NCBI GenBank assembly: GCA_022009835.1
Contig: CP091726.1
Span: 992,001-1,056,000, forward strand
Direction: 5' to 3'
Length of the DNA: 64,000 nt
DNA from: Bacilli bacterium
Lineage (GTDB): Bacteria > Bacillota_I > Bacilli_A > RF39 > UBA660
Shown here: positions 30,905 to 39,216 of the stretch, in pieces
How positions within the stretch are numbered: the first letter of the stretch is position 1
How the letters are laid out: every line of letters begins with the position of its first letter
Notes under the pieces: generated by a model
Told to the model about the DNA's origin: nothing
The model's input: the letters and a program-made list of their open reading frames with translations, nothing else
Databases searched by the model: none
Program-made: the position numbers and the translations under genes

Positions 30905-32425
30905 TTATACAGCTAACTGATATGGTGAACTACCTGTACCTGTTCCTGTTTCTATATCTAGTTCAGATTCTAAAGAAAGTACTGGCGCTACCCCACTCGC
31001 ATGATAAACATGGCCGTTGCTGCTGCTGTCGACATAGCCCGACGAATACACATACCACGCATAGTCTTCATTATCGGAGCGCGGAGTCAATAACCATCCA
31101 TAACTTGGTGCTACTATTTTTGCCATCCAGTTATCTGCTGCACATAACATTTTATTGTAAAGGCCTAATATTGTTTGACACAAATTTAAGTCGGCGGCAT
31201 ATCCATAATCGCTTGTATAAGGTATTGCTATCTTTCCTGTCCAAGTAGTTGAATGCCCAGAATAAACTGTTCCACTTACTCTCTCTTTATCATACATTGC
31301 ATCTACATATATACTCGAAGAATCATGTCCTCTTGTATAATATGTTGTCTCGGCGATCATATTTCTTGTAGTATCATTTTTTATACCTGTACTTGTGAAA
31401 TCACATGATGTTGTGGCATTATTTTCGTTATTATAACATGTTCCACTCTTAGCATTCCAATATAGACTTCCTCCGACACTTTCACTATCATAACCACTAT
31501 TTAATAATTTCATTAAGTCAGCCTGAGACCATTTATTTACTCCTTCACCAGCGTTTGTACCACTATCACTTGTATCCCATGAATAAGAACCTATTACACT
31601 ATCTCTCATTATCTTTACATTTTCATCAAATACTCCTATTATCCTCCATGTTTCGCATGTATCTGACGATTGATTGCTATAATCAGAACAATTAAAGTAT
31701 ATATAGTTATCTGGTGATCCTCCATAGTATCTTATATTACCATCTACATCGGCCATTAGATTATTTGCTGTATCATATTGATATGTAATATCATTTAAAA
31801 GATACAGGTGTTTTTAGTTGAATTAAAATATAAATTACTTATTTTTATAAGCAGCAATACTAGAATAATTAATATCATCTATCTTTTTCATTGAAGCTTC
31901 ACAACTAACAGATGCTGATATAGTTTGCCCTTCTGAAGAAGTTTCTTCTAAAATATTATCATTAAACCATAAATATACTGTATATTCAGTACTTGTTGTA
32001 TTAAGTGGTATATTAACAGCAAGTGGTATTTTAGAACTAGCAGTTACTCCCCTTAAATCTCCTTTAGTTACTACATTAGTACCATCAGTTACTGCATACC
32101 TTAAAGCTGAACTATTACTTAAAGTAGTACCTATTGAAGTAACATTTAAATATATATGCCCATATATATCATAAGTATTATCTTTCTTATATAAAGTAAC
32201 AGTAACACTATTACCTCCTGTATAATCAGTACTAGGCTCTAATACTTTATTAGTAATATCAGTACCTTTAGCATAAGTAATATAATAATCTAACCCTCTG
32301 GTAATAGTATCTACATTTACATTAGCAAATACATACCTATAATAAGCATAAGTACTACCTATAAGTGCTAATACAAGTATTATAATTCCTATAATCATAT
32401 ATGTTTTACTTTTATCTTTTTTCAT
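30905..32425 (-). CDS. Surface protein with C-terminal DGR-type variable domain, copy 1
   Basis: The start at 32425 follows a ggatgg site. A single N-terminal TM/signal (MIIGIIILVLALIGSTYAYY) precedes an Ig-like beta domain (to about 31835). After slips around 31800-31835 the second part begins near YQYDTANNLMADVDGNIRYY and runs through CSDYSNQSSDTCETWRIIGV, KWSQADLMKLLNSGY and WTGKIAIPYTSDYGYAADLN to the variable end. The C-terminal ~65 residues (WLLTP ... AWYVY ... GVAPVLSL ... SSPYQLAV) share a fixed frame with the protein at 34989-36682 but differ at scattered positions. They are coded by GC-rich DNA unlike the flanks. Probably a cell-surface ligand-binding protein. Confidence 0.7.
30978..31099 (-). 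other. DGR-type variable repeat, copy 1
   Basis: On the coding strand it begins GGATGGTTATTGACTCCG and ends GGGGTAGCGCCAGTACTT. Between these anchors the codons are mostly NNC/NNT with GCG, TGG and GGC islands, GC-rich in an AT-rich genome. Aligned to 35061-35177, the differences fall in scattered codons while GCGTGGTATGTGTAT is identical. This is the pattern left by adenine-directed mutagenesis from a template repeat. Confidence 0.65.
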
Positions 32426-32473
32426 AGTATCCATCCTCACTATCCTACTAGAATAATGATACCATAAAAACAC

Positions 32474-32500
32474 AAAGAGTGCAATATTATTGCACTCTTT
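32474..32500. terminator. Hairpin terminator
   Basis: AAAGAGTGCAAT pairs with ATTGCACTCTTT around a tiny loop, followed by TATT on the + strand and by G/T-rich sequence on the minus strand. It separates the flippase-like gene from the surface protein gene. Confidence 0.6.
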
Positions 32501-33945
32501 TATTAATTAATTTTTTCTTTATTATGTAAAATACTATACTAATAAATATATAAAATATTATTACTAATACACTATTAAATATCTTATCTATATCTACTTT
32601 AACAATAAAAGTAAATAATACTAATATTAATGTATATATAATATTACTATATATAATATTTAATATATTATTAAAGTTATCAAGAAGTGATAACTTTAAT
32701 TTATTTCTAATTAAGATTATACCTATTATTGTACTAATAGTTATTCCTAATATTATACTCATAATTGAACCACTAACTAAATTATAACCCATTCTATACG
32801 AACTATTAATAATAGGTATACTAGTAATTAAAGAAATAGCTAAACCTATTAATAATATAATAATAACATTCTTCTCTTTATTACATATCATATTAATATT
32901 AATAATAACTTCATAAAATATATAAAAAGAATAATAAATAACTTACATCTAGTATAATATTAATTGTACTACCATTAAATAGTATATTATTAATAGGTTT
33001 AGATATAATTATTAATAATACCATAAGTGATATTATTACATTAATTATTTTATTAATAAAATTATATATATTATATTCATTCTTATTAATTATTTTATTC
33101 TTTAACTCGTTAAAACTATCAATATAAATATTATTAATAATTTTTATAAATAAAATAAATAACTCCTATTCCATATAAATATATACTAGTAATATAATTA
33201 CCAATAGTATCATAACTATAATTATATTTATTAATTAATATAAAAATATAATATAACTATCGAAAAAAATAAATATAAGAACTCTTAATAATATTAAATA
33301 TTGTATTAACCTTATCAGTAATTAAACAATCCTTAACTTCCTTAATATAATTAATCTTATTTTTCTTCTCTTTTTCTTTACATATTTATTTTTTTCTAAA
33401 AAAATAAATATGTAAAACATTATATTAAAAGAAAATAAAGTTAATTATATTTATTAAATATAAAATACAAATATTAATATAATTATCAAAATGAAATACT
33501 TTTATATAATAGTATAATACTAATAAATACTAATATAATATTAATTATATTATAGATATTAATAATTTTATTATTAATATACTCTCCTTCTATTTTTCAT
33601 AATAACATTAGTATATAAATAGATACACATACAAATATTAACTAAAGAAATACCCTTAATATTAATTAATAAACTAAATAAATAACTAATTAACATTAAC
33701 ATAAGTATAATAATAGATATAAATATAATAGTATATTTAAATACCTTATTGCTAGAATAATAATATTTATTATTATTAAACTTATTTATTTTATCCTTAA
33801 TACTAGTACTAGAAAATAAACTACTAAAAATAATAAACATACTAAAGCTCATAGTAAATAATAACATATTACTATCTTTAGTAAAATAAAATAAAAAAAT
33901 ATCATAAGTAAAAAAATATAGTATGTTTATTATTTTTTTCATCAT
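32487..33945 (-). CDS. Polytopic membrane protein, MATE/PST flippase-like (frameshifted)
   Basis: Two intact stretches (33574-33945 and 32487-32891) and the text between them join, across slips at A/T runs, into one protein of about 480 residues. It has some 12-14 hydrophobic segments separated by short Lys/Asn-rich loops. One longer cytoplasmic loop reads KINYIKEVKDCLITDKVN. The size and TM number fit the MATE/polysaccharide-transport superfamily (SpoVB/MurJ/Wzx), but I see no diagnostic motif. It begins MMKKIINILYFFTYDIFLFY after a gagaggta site. Such a flippase next to surface protein genes could serve a cell-surface polymer. Confidence 0.5.
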
Positions 33946-34014
33946 TTATATACCTCTCTAATAAGATTATAACTAAAAAAAGACAAAAAAAAGCAATTTT
34001 TTTCAAAAATACAC

Positions 34015-34043
34015 TTGATTTTTTTATTTAATTGGTGTACAAT
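34015..34043 (+). promoter_or_regulatory. Promoter of the tRNA gene
   Basis: TTGATT (34015-34020), 17 bases, TACAAT (34038-34043), 14 bases before the tRNA. Confidence 0.65.
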
Positions 34044-34057
34044 TTATATTGTCTGAT

Positions 34058-34134
34058 GTCCTGGTAGCTCAGCTGGATAGAGCAATCGCCTTCTAAGCGA
34101 TCGGTCTGGAGTTCGAATCTCGCCCAGGACACCA
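34058..34134 (+). tRNA. tRNA-Arg (anticodon TCT)
   Basis: The acceptor stem GTCCTGG/CCAGGAC, D-arm GCTC...GAGC, anticodon stem ATCGC/GCGAT with loop CTTCTAA (anticodon TCT), T-loop GTTCGAATC and an encoded CCA end all fold correctly. It reads AGA, the main Arg codon in this AT-rich genome. Confidence 0.97.
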
Positions 34135-34146
34135 CTTATTAATATT

Positions 34147-34180
34147 AAATCCTTAAGTTTATTAACTTAAGGATTTTTTA
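34147..34180. terminator. Terminator between tRNA-Arg and the convergent surface gene
   Basis: A perfect 13-pair stem (AAATCCTTAAGTT/AACTTAAGGATTT) with loop TATT, followed by a T run on the + strand. Confidence 0.8.
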
Positions 34181-34189
34181 TTATATTTT

Positions 34190-34766
34190 TTAACCTGCTA
34201 ATGTAGCATTCTCACCACTTGCTGTTAAATCAAATGATACCTTATTATTTTGCATAGTATCAGGATTACCATAGTTCTCACCATCAAACCATAAATATAT
34301 CGTATATTTATCAGTACTACTAGTACTAATATCCATACCATTAACTAAAGTAATTTTAGTTACTCCAGTAGGAGCATAACTAATACCATTAGGATTAGTA
34401 CTAGAATTATACTCACCAAAATTGCCAGACTTAACTAAAGAACTATCATTATAATAAACTTCATACTTAAAAGATTCCTCTTTTTAATCTATCAGTCATT
34501 GTTGTAAGACTCATATATAAGTTAAAAGTAGCTCCTTCAGCACTAGCCTTAACTTTAATATCTTTCTTAATACCCTCTTCTTTTTTACTAACAGGTATCA
34601 AAGTACCAGTAATATCATCACCACCATTAAATGTAACAGTAGCCCCTTCTATCTTAACATCAACATCCATATTATCACTACTATTCCATTTATAAAAAGC
34701 ATAAGTACTACCTACCATAATAACTAATAATAATATAATTCCTATAATAAAACTTTTCTTTTCCAT
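34190..34766 (-). CDS. Short surface protein, TasA/CalY-like layout
   Basis: It starts MEKKSFIIGIILLLVIMVGS followed by TYAFYKW, the same type of N-terminal hydrophobic signal ending in TYA(Y/F)Y as the DGR-type proteins on both sides. About 190 residues of beta-rich sequence follow, with one slip near 34480: FNGGDDITGTLIPV, SLTTMTDRLKEESFKYEVYY and KYTIYLWFDGEN near the end. The last part resembles the Ig-like domain of the 30905-32425 protein (TEYTVYLWFNDN). It lacks the variable lectin-like domain. ATG 34766 has a ggatgg site; the open frame upstream is unlikely to be coding. Confidence 0.6.
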
Positions 34767-34849
34767 AACATATACCATCCATTTTTCATTTTTTAATTTT
34801 CCGCTTGCAGGCTGATACCAACTATACCGCCTCTTCTCTACCACTCATG

Positions 34850-34978
34850 ACTTTAGTACTTCCTAACGTTTTTACCTAGTATTCATGAAGACAAGCTTCG
34901 CTTGCCTGGCCCCAAGCGGAGCGCCGAACGCTAGAGAGGCCTCTTTTTGACAAGTTTTTCCTACCACTCTTGTCATAT
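34850..34978. other. GC-rich structured intergenic segment next to the second variable gene
   Basis: Between 34888 and 34945 the composition changes abruptly to GC-rich. The segment holds overlapping hairpins: CAAGC/GCTTG around a GAA loop, AGCG/CGCT, and the palindrome AGAGGCCTCT. Near-repeats TACCACTCATGAC (34839-34851) and TACCACTCTTGTC (34962-34974) flank it. No ORF. It may belong to the diversification machinery or be a small RNA. Confidence 0.45.
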
Positions 34979-35003
34979 CAGTCATCTGTTACACAGATAA
35001 CTG
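34979..35003 (-). repeat. Hairpin at the end of the second variable repeat gene
   Basis: On the minus strand CAGTTATCTGT and ACAGATGACTG pair (11 pairs with one G-T) around loop GTA, spanning the stop codon. DNA hairpins just after the variable repeat are a known requirement in some DGRs. Confidence 0.5.
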
Positions 35004-36682
35004 ATAAGGTGAACTACTCGTACCTGATCCTGGCCCAATACCTAGTTTAGATGTCAGAGAAAGGACTGGCGCCACCCCATACGCATTAACGGCAATGCCG
35101 TCTTCGTTGACGTTGCCGGCCGGATACACATACCACGCACGGTTCGCAGAGCCGGAAAACGGGGTCAATAACCATCCATAATTAGCACCATTATTAGTAA
35201 TAATATTTTTCATCCAGTTATTTGCTGTACACGTTGCATCATTGTAAGAAACTAATTGCTTTTGACACAAACTTAAATCGGCGGCATAGCCATAATCACT
35301 TGGATAGGCAACAGCTATCTTTCCTGTCCATGTTGTGGCATTACCAGAAGGAACTGTTGTTCCTCTCTCGTAACCATATATTTGATTTGAATAAATTGAA
35401 CTATCATTATACCCTCCTAAATTATAAGTTATATTATCAATTAGGTTTCTTGTTGTATCATTCTTTAATCCTATACTTGTAAAATCATAAGTCGATGCAC
35501 CTGTATATTGTTAAACCATTATAATAATAATTATTTAATATTTTTTTGTAGTGATGATTTACTGTAATCATTTTGTCCAATACCACTGGGGATTTCTGGA
35601 GCCAATTTTATTATTATATCATCATCACTTATATTGTACTTTAAGAGTTCAACTCTGCTATTATTACCATCGTTATCCCTTGCTATCGATTGAAGGTAAG
35701 TATCTTCATTATCATTATCATAAAGTATACTACCTATTATTTCATTTCTCATTATTTTTACATTACCATCAAATACTCCTATTATTCTCCATGTTTCACA
35801 TGTACTTGATGATTGATTACTATAATCAGAACAATTGAAGTATATATAGTTATTAGGATTTGCTCCATAGTATCTAATATTACCTGCATCTATACCCGTA
35901 GACATACTACCCTTTCTATCATTCATTAAGCCTACTGATGTAGCATAATTATAAGTAATACTATTATTTGTTACAGTAGTTTTTGCAGCAGCATTATATA
36001 GATTAGTTATAAATGTAGCAGCACTTTCTTTAGGAGCTTCTCCCTGTGTAACTATAGCCTCTAAATTAGATTTAAAATTAGTACTATTACTTCCTGCATC
36101 GTTGTTAGCCATATCACCATCTATGTAGAATATTATTAAATAAGCTTTAGTTTCAGTTTTAGAAAGATTCTCTTCTACTAATTTAATAGTACCAGTACTA
36201 GTAATACTACCAGTATCAATAATATCAAAGTCCTTACCATATAAAGCAGTAGTACTTATAGTACTATAAGTACTAGGATCATAAGATGCTAATACATATT
36301 TTAATGCCCCAGTACTATTACCACTACTAGTAAAAGCACTAGATAGATTAGTTACATTAAGGTTAAGAGTCATATAACCACTAATAGAACAAGTACTCTT
36401 TATTTTAGCAGTTACATTAGTAATTACCATACCATTATTAATAAAAAAATTTGATTCCTATAAATTATAAAATTTTTCATCTTGTAATAATAAATTACCA
36501 CCCGTAATATCACTACCCTTAACAGATTCAACTTCTAAACAATTACTTTTACCAGATATTACTATACTTTTTACTCTTCCAAGTAAGATTAGCATAAGTA
36601 AAAACCCGCTATTAACAAAACAAATAATATTACTCCTAATATTATTCCATAAGTTTTAATTTTTCTTATCTACTTTATCCAT
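34989..36682 (-). CDS. Surface protein with C-terminal DGR-type variable domain, copy 2
   Basis: It starts MDKVDKKKLKTYGIILGVIL (across a slip) with a signal/TM ending TYANLTW. An Ig-like domain follows, intact from about 36430, then FITNLYNAAAKTTVTNNSIT, NIRYYGANPNNYIYFNCSDY and TCETWRIIGVFDGNVKIMRN, all closely matching copy 1. After slips near 35530 and 35290 the C-terminus reads NYGWLLTPFSG ... RAWYVYPAGN ... GVAPVLSLTSKL ... SSPYQLSV. Relative to copy 1, conserved anchors alternate with replaced residues, as in C-type-lectin-fold DGR targets. No Avd or reverse transcriptase gene is adjacent. Confidence 0.7.
35061..35177 (-). other. DGR-type variable repeat, copy 2
   Basis: Coding-strand anchors GGATGGTTATTGACCCCG and GGGGTGGCGCCAGTCCTT match copy 1. 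Paired codons differ in the mutagenesis pattern, for example AAT/TCT, TAT/CGT, GAC/AAC, CAT/AAT and AGT/TAT, while TGG TAT GTG TAT is kept. It is two codons shorter than copy 1. Confidence 0.65.
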
Positions 36683-36742
36683 TATATTCACCTCGTATAC
36701 TCTATATAAAGTATACCATTTGTTGATATAATAGTCAAATAA

Positions 36743-36776
36743 AAATAGCATAATTTTTTTCTAAATTATGCTATTT
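36743..36776 (-). terminator. Intrinsic terminator of the GerMN gene
   Basis: A 14-pair stem (AAATAGCATAATTT/AAATTATGCTATTT) overlapping the stop codon, with T-rich sequence after it on the minus strand. Confidence 0.75.
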
Positions 36777-37738
36777 AATATCATTAATATTAACTTTATA
36801 TATCTCTTCATTATTTACTAAAAATGATACACTTTCTAGATCATTATATATATTATCCATTGATAAGCTTATTGTATATATAACCTCTTCTAATATATGT
36901 TTTTTATCTACTTCATTAAGTAATAATTCATTAAAATTAAGTGATAAACTATTATCTACTAACTCATAATCATTTAAAGTAGTATTAGCATTTAAATAAC
37001 TCATTAAATTAGTCTGATATATCGGACTACTACCAAGTTCTTTAATAATAACTTTTACAATATCACTATCTTTACTATTAACATATTTAGTAACAGGAAC
37101 ATAATACTTATTATCATTATAAGTACTAATATAATAAGTAGTATAAGACATAATATCATTTAAACTAGATAAATCATATATCTTATTAATACCATAACTT
37201 CTATCTAATACTGTTGGGATATTATTCTTACTATTAGGAAGTTTATCTAGTACTTCTCCTTCTACTTTAATAATAACCTTATCAATACCATCAATACTAG
37301 TTAAAGTATAAATAATAGCCTCTAACATCTTCTCTTCATCTTTCTCATTTACTTCTAGTAATTCTTTAGAAAAAAATCAATAACTAATATTTTTATTATT
37401 TAATTCTATATTCAAAATACTAACATCTGGAGGTAATATACTTCTAAAACCATTAGGAATAATATTATTCTTACTACCACCAATAATAAGGCCATTAACT
37501 AAATCTTTAGCTAAATCAACCCCATCACATTTACATGTAGCAATAGAAGTTCTAGCAACATAATTATTACTATCTACTAAATAAATAGTACTCTCTACAT
37601 TATTATAAGTATACTCTATTTTATCATTCTTTAAATCAATATCTTTCTTATTATCTGGTATCAAATAAATAACTAACAACAATATAATAGCGGTACTAGA
37701 TACCATTATCTTTTTTTAATAGACATCTTCTTAAGCAT
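36771..37738 (-). CDS. Membrane-anchored protein with two GerMN domains
   Basis: It starts MLKKMSIKKK, then one TM (STAIILLLVIYLIP). Two beta-alpha units follow: the first with TIYLVDSNNYVARTSIA and LVNGLIIGGSKNNIIPNGF, the second with YVPVTKYVNSKDSDIVKVII and NLMSYLNANTTLNDYELVDN. That is the GerMN pattern (strand, long helix with a conserved Leu/Gly-rich turn). GerMN domains occur in the spore germination protein GerM and in cell-envelope lipoproteins of non-sporulating bacteria. No Cys lipobox; anchored by the TM. One slip near 37378 splits it. Confidence 0.65.
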
Positions 37739-37823
37739 ACAATCACCCTAGTAAAATATATGAAATATATATAAAAATAATACCAGTTGCATTTTTCAAA
37801 ATTATATCATTTAATATATTTTT

Positions 37824-37890
37824 AAAACCTAGTCTCAATGAAACTAGGTCTGAATGACTTAGGGCTTCGAAAGTTTCCTAAGTACCGTTC
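37824..37890 (-). ncRNA. Abi-associated hairpin RNA, downstream copy
   Basis: TATAAT (37897-37902 on the minus strand) lies nine bases before a 35-base segment (37853-37887) that is identical to the upstream copy. The segment folds as ACTTAGG/CCTAAGT with an inner CTT/AAG pairing. It is followed by a nine-pair terminator (CCTAGTTTC/GAGACTAGG, loop ATT, then TTTT). The predicted transcript is about 65 nt. Confidence 0.6.
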
Positions 37891-37981
37891 ATTAATATTA
37901 TAGTATTAAGTTTAATAAGTATACAGGATAACCCATAATTTTTTTAAAAATGACATTAATATTGATCGACTTTATCTTTTT

Positions 37982-38810
37982 TTAGACAGTTTTTTTAATT
38001 TCTTTGTTTAATTCAGATTGAAACGATCTATACTTTCTTTTATCCAAAAGAACTTCCATACATCTAATCACCATATATAAATTAGTAATATTATTTGGAG
38101 TCTTATACATATTATCTATCAAATTAAAAGATAAGTAAAACTTACTTGTATAATTATATAGTCTATCTGAATGTGCAGAAATATTTCTAATTGTAGTTAA
38201 GTTTTTTAAAATTTGTTTTAACATTTTATCTGATATTTTTAAATTGTTTTTGAAATTGCTTGTCTATCACTTTGTTTCAAGATACCATAATAACTACTTG
38301 CTACACCGAATGTTAATATTTTTTTGTTAAAAACAAATGGTGGAATGAAATTATATCTATCAATATAATGAGTTATGGCAGAATGAGATTTATAATCTTT
38401 GTTAACCTCATTGTTTATTTTTATTAATTAAAGCCTGTCGTTTTTTTCGATAGAAATAGATTGATCAAAGTTATTAACATTTAAATAATTTTTTTAATAC
38501 CATATACTTTGGATATCTGATTTGCCATTAAAGACTTTATAACATTTTTCTATTTCTAAACTATATTTTTAAGAAAAATAATCTTAATATTTTTTTATCA
38601 AATTCATACAAAGAATATATTTCATCAAAAGAAACATTATCAATATACTTATTATCTTTACTTTTTAAACATGTTTTTTTATAACTATTAACTACTGAAT
38701 AATAAGTATATTTGTTTATTTTTTTAATTGCACTTTTCCTATTTTTTTATAATAACATTTTTAGATGCTAAATAATCAATTAACTCTTCATTAGATTTAT
38801 ATTCTTTCAT
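37982..38810 (-). CDS. abiF: Abi_2 (AbiF/AbiD) family HEPN protein (frameshifted)
   Basis: Starts MKEYKSNEELIDYLASKNVI after an ideal agggggt site. Features in order: YYSVVNSYKKTC (helix with paired Tyr), YEFDKKILRLFFLKN then EIEKCYK, SAITHYIDRYNFIPPFVFNK, KILTFGVASSYYGIL, and TIRNISAHSDRLYN, which is the RNx3H HEPN ribonuclease motif with the RLYN tail typical of Abi_2. Length about 275, normal for the family. Slips near 38750, 38575, 38505, 38445 and 38240. Abi_2 proteins are abortive-infection effectors; HEPN domains usually cut RNA. Hairpin RNA genes on both sides suggest RNA-based neutralisation. Confidence 0.8.
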
Positions 38811-38831
38811 AAATACCCCCTATCAATTTTG

Positions 38832-38877
38832 TAAAAAAAATGACTTAGGGCTTCGAAAGTTTCCTAAGTACCGCTCG
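38832..38877 (-). ncRNA. Abi-associated hairpin RNA, upstream copy
   Basis: A near-consensus promoter starts transcription about 38877. The 35-base segment 38839-38873 (same sequence as 37853-37887) folds by ACTTAGG/CCTAAGT and is followed by CATTTTTTTT, so the hairpin itself is an intrinsic terminator just before the abiF ribosome-binding site. The expected product is a roughly 45-nt RNA, with read-through making abiF mRNA. Confidence 0.65.
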
Positions 38878-38883
38878 ATATAT

Positions 38884-38912
38884 AATATATCACTTTAATG
38901 AGTAGTTGTCAA
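38884..38912 (-). promoter_or_regulatory. Strong promoter of the abiF hairpin RNA unit
   Basis: TTGACA (38907-38912), exactly 17 bases, TATATT (38884-38889) on the minus strand, ten bases before the hairpin segment. Confidence 0.8.
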
Positions 38913-38931
38913 TCAATTTAAAACATTTTCA

Positions 38932-38957
38932 TAAAAAAGAACTCAATTAAGAGTTCT
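38932..38957 (-). terminator. Intrinsic terminator of the essC-yukD operon
   Basis: AGAACTC/GAGTTCT with a six-base loop, followed by TTTTTT on the minus strand, overlapping the yukD stop. Confidence 0.8.
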
Positions 38958-39216
38958 ATATTTCTACTAATAAAAGCCTTGAAGCATTCCTAATATCAGT
39001 ATTAATAATAATATCATTATTATTATATATCATACCAGTATCAATATTAATTAAAGCATAATCTTTATCAATACTAAAGTTATCATTAGACATATCACTA
39101 ATTAACTTAACAATAAGTCTATTAACTTTCCATACCATTTCATTAACTGGAATATAAATATCATAATTTTCACCTAAAGTAGGAACATATAATTTAATAA
39201 GTACCTTATTCATCAT
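38956..39216 (-). CDS. yukD: YukD/EsaB ubiquitin-like type VII secretion protein
   Basis: 86 residues: MMNKVLIKLYVPTLGENYDI, YIPVNEMVWKVNRLIVKLI and GMIYNNNDIIINTDIRNASR followed by LLLVEI. This is the ubiquitin-like YukD fold, with the typical ending LLLV. ATG 39216 has a gggtga site; the first codons overlap the essC stop, so it is the last gene of the operon. YukD/EsaB is a cytosolic component of the Firmicute ESX/T7SSb machine. Confidence 0.85.
   Translation of the reverse strand: MMNKVLIKLYVPTLGENYDIYIPVNEMVWKVNRLIVKLISDMSNDNFSIDKDYALINIDTGMIYNNNDIIINTDIRNASRLLLVEI

Noticed and set aside
32426..32473. N-terminal extension of the first DGR-type protein to 32473
   Set aside because: The extra residues cross the gap next to the terminator; the ATG at 32425 has a ribosome-binding site and begins a normal signal sequence.
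30922..35838. Plus-strand ORFs opposite the surface protein genes (30922-31248, 35222-35482, 35551-35838)
   Set aside because: They oppose coherent minus-strand proteins with matched domains; His/Tyr/Leu-rich shadow composition.
37853..38873. Two identical 35-base hairpin repeats, as a CRISPR array
   Set aside because: Only two copies, nearly 1 kb apart with a gene between them, and each has its own promoter and terminator signals. No spacers and no cas genes.
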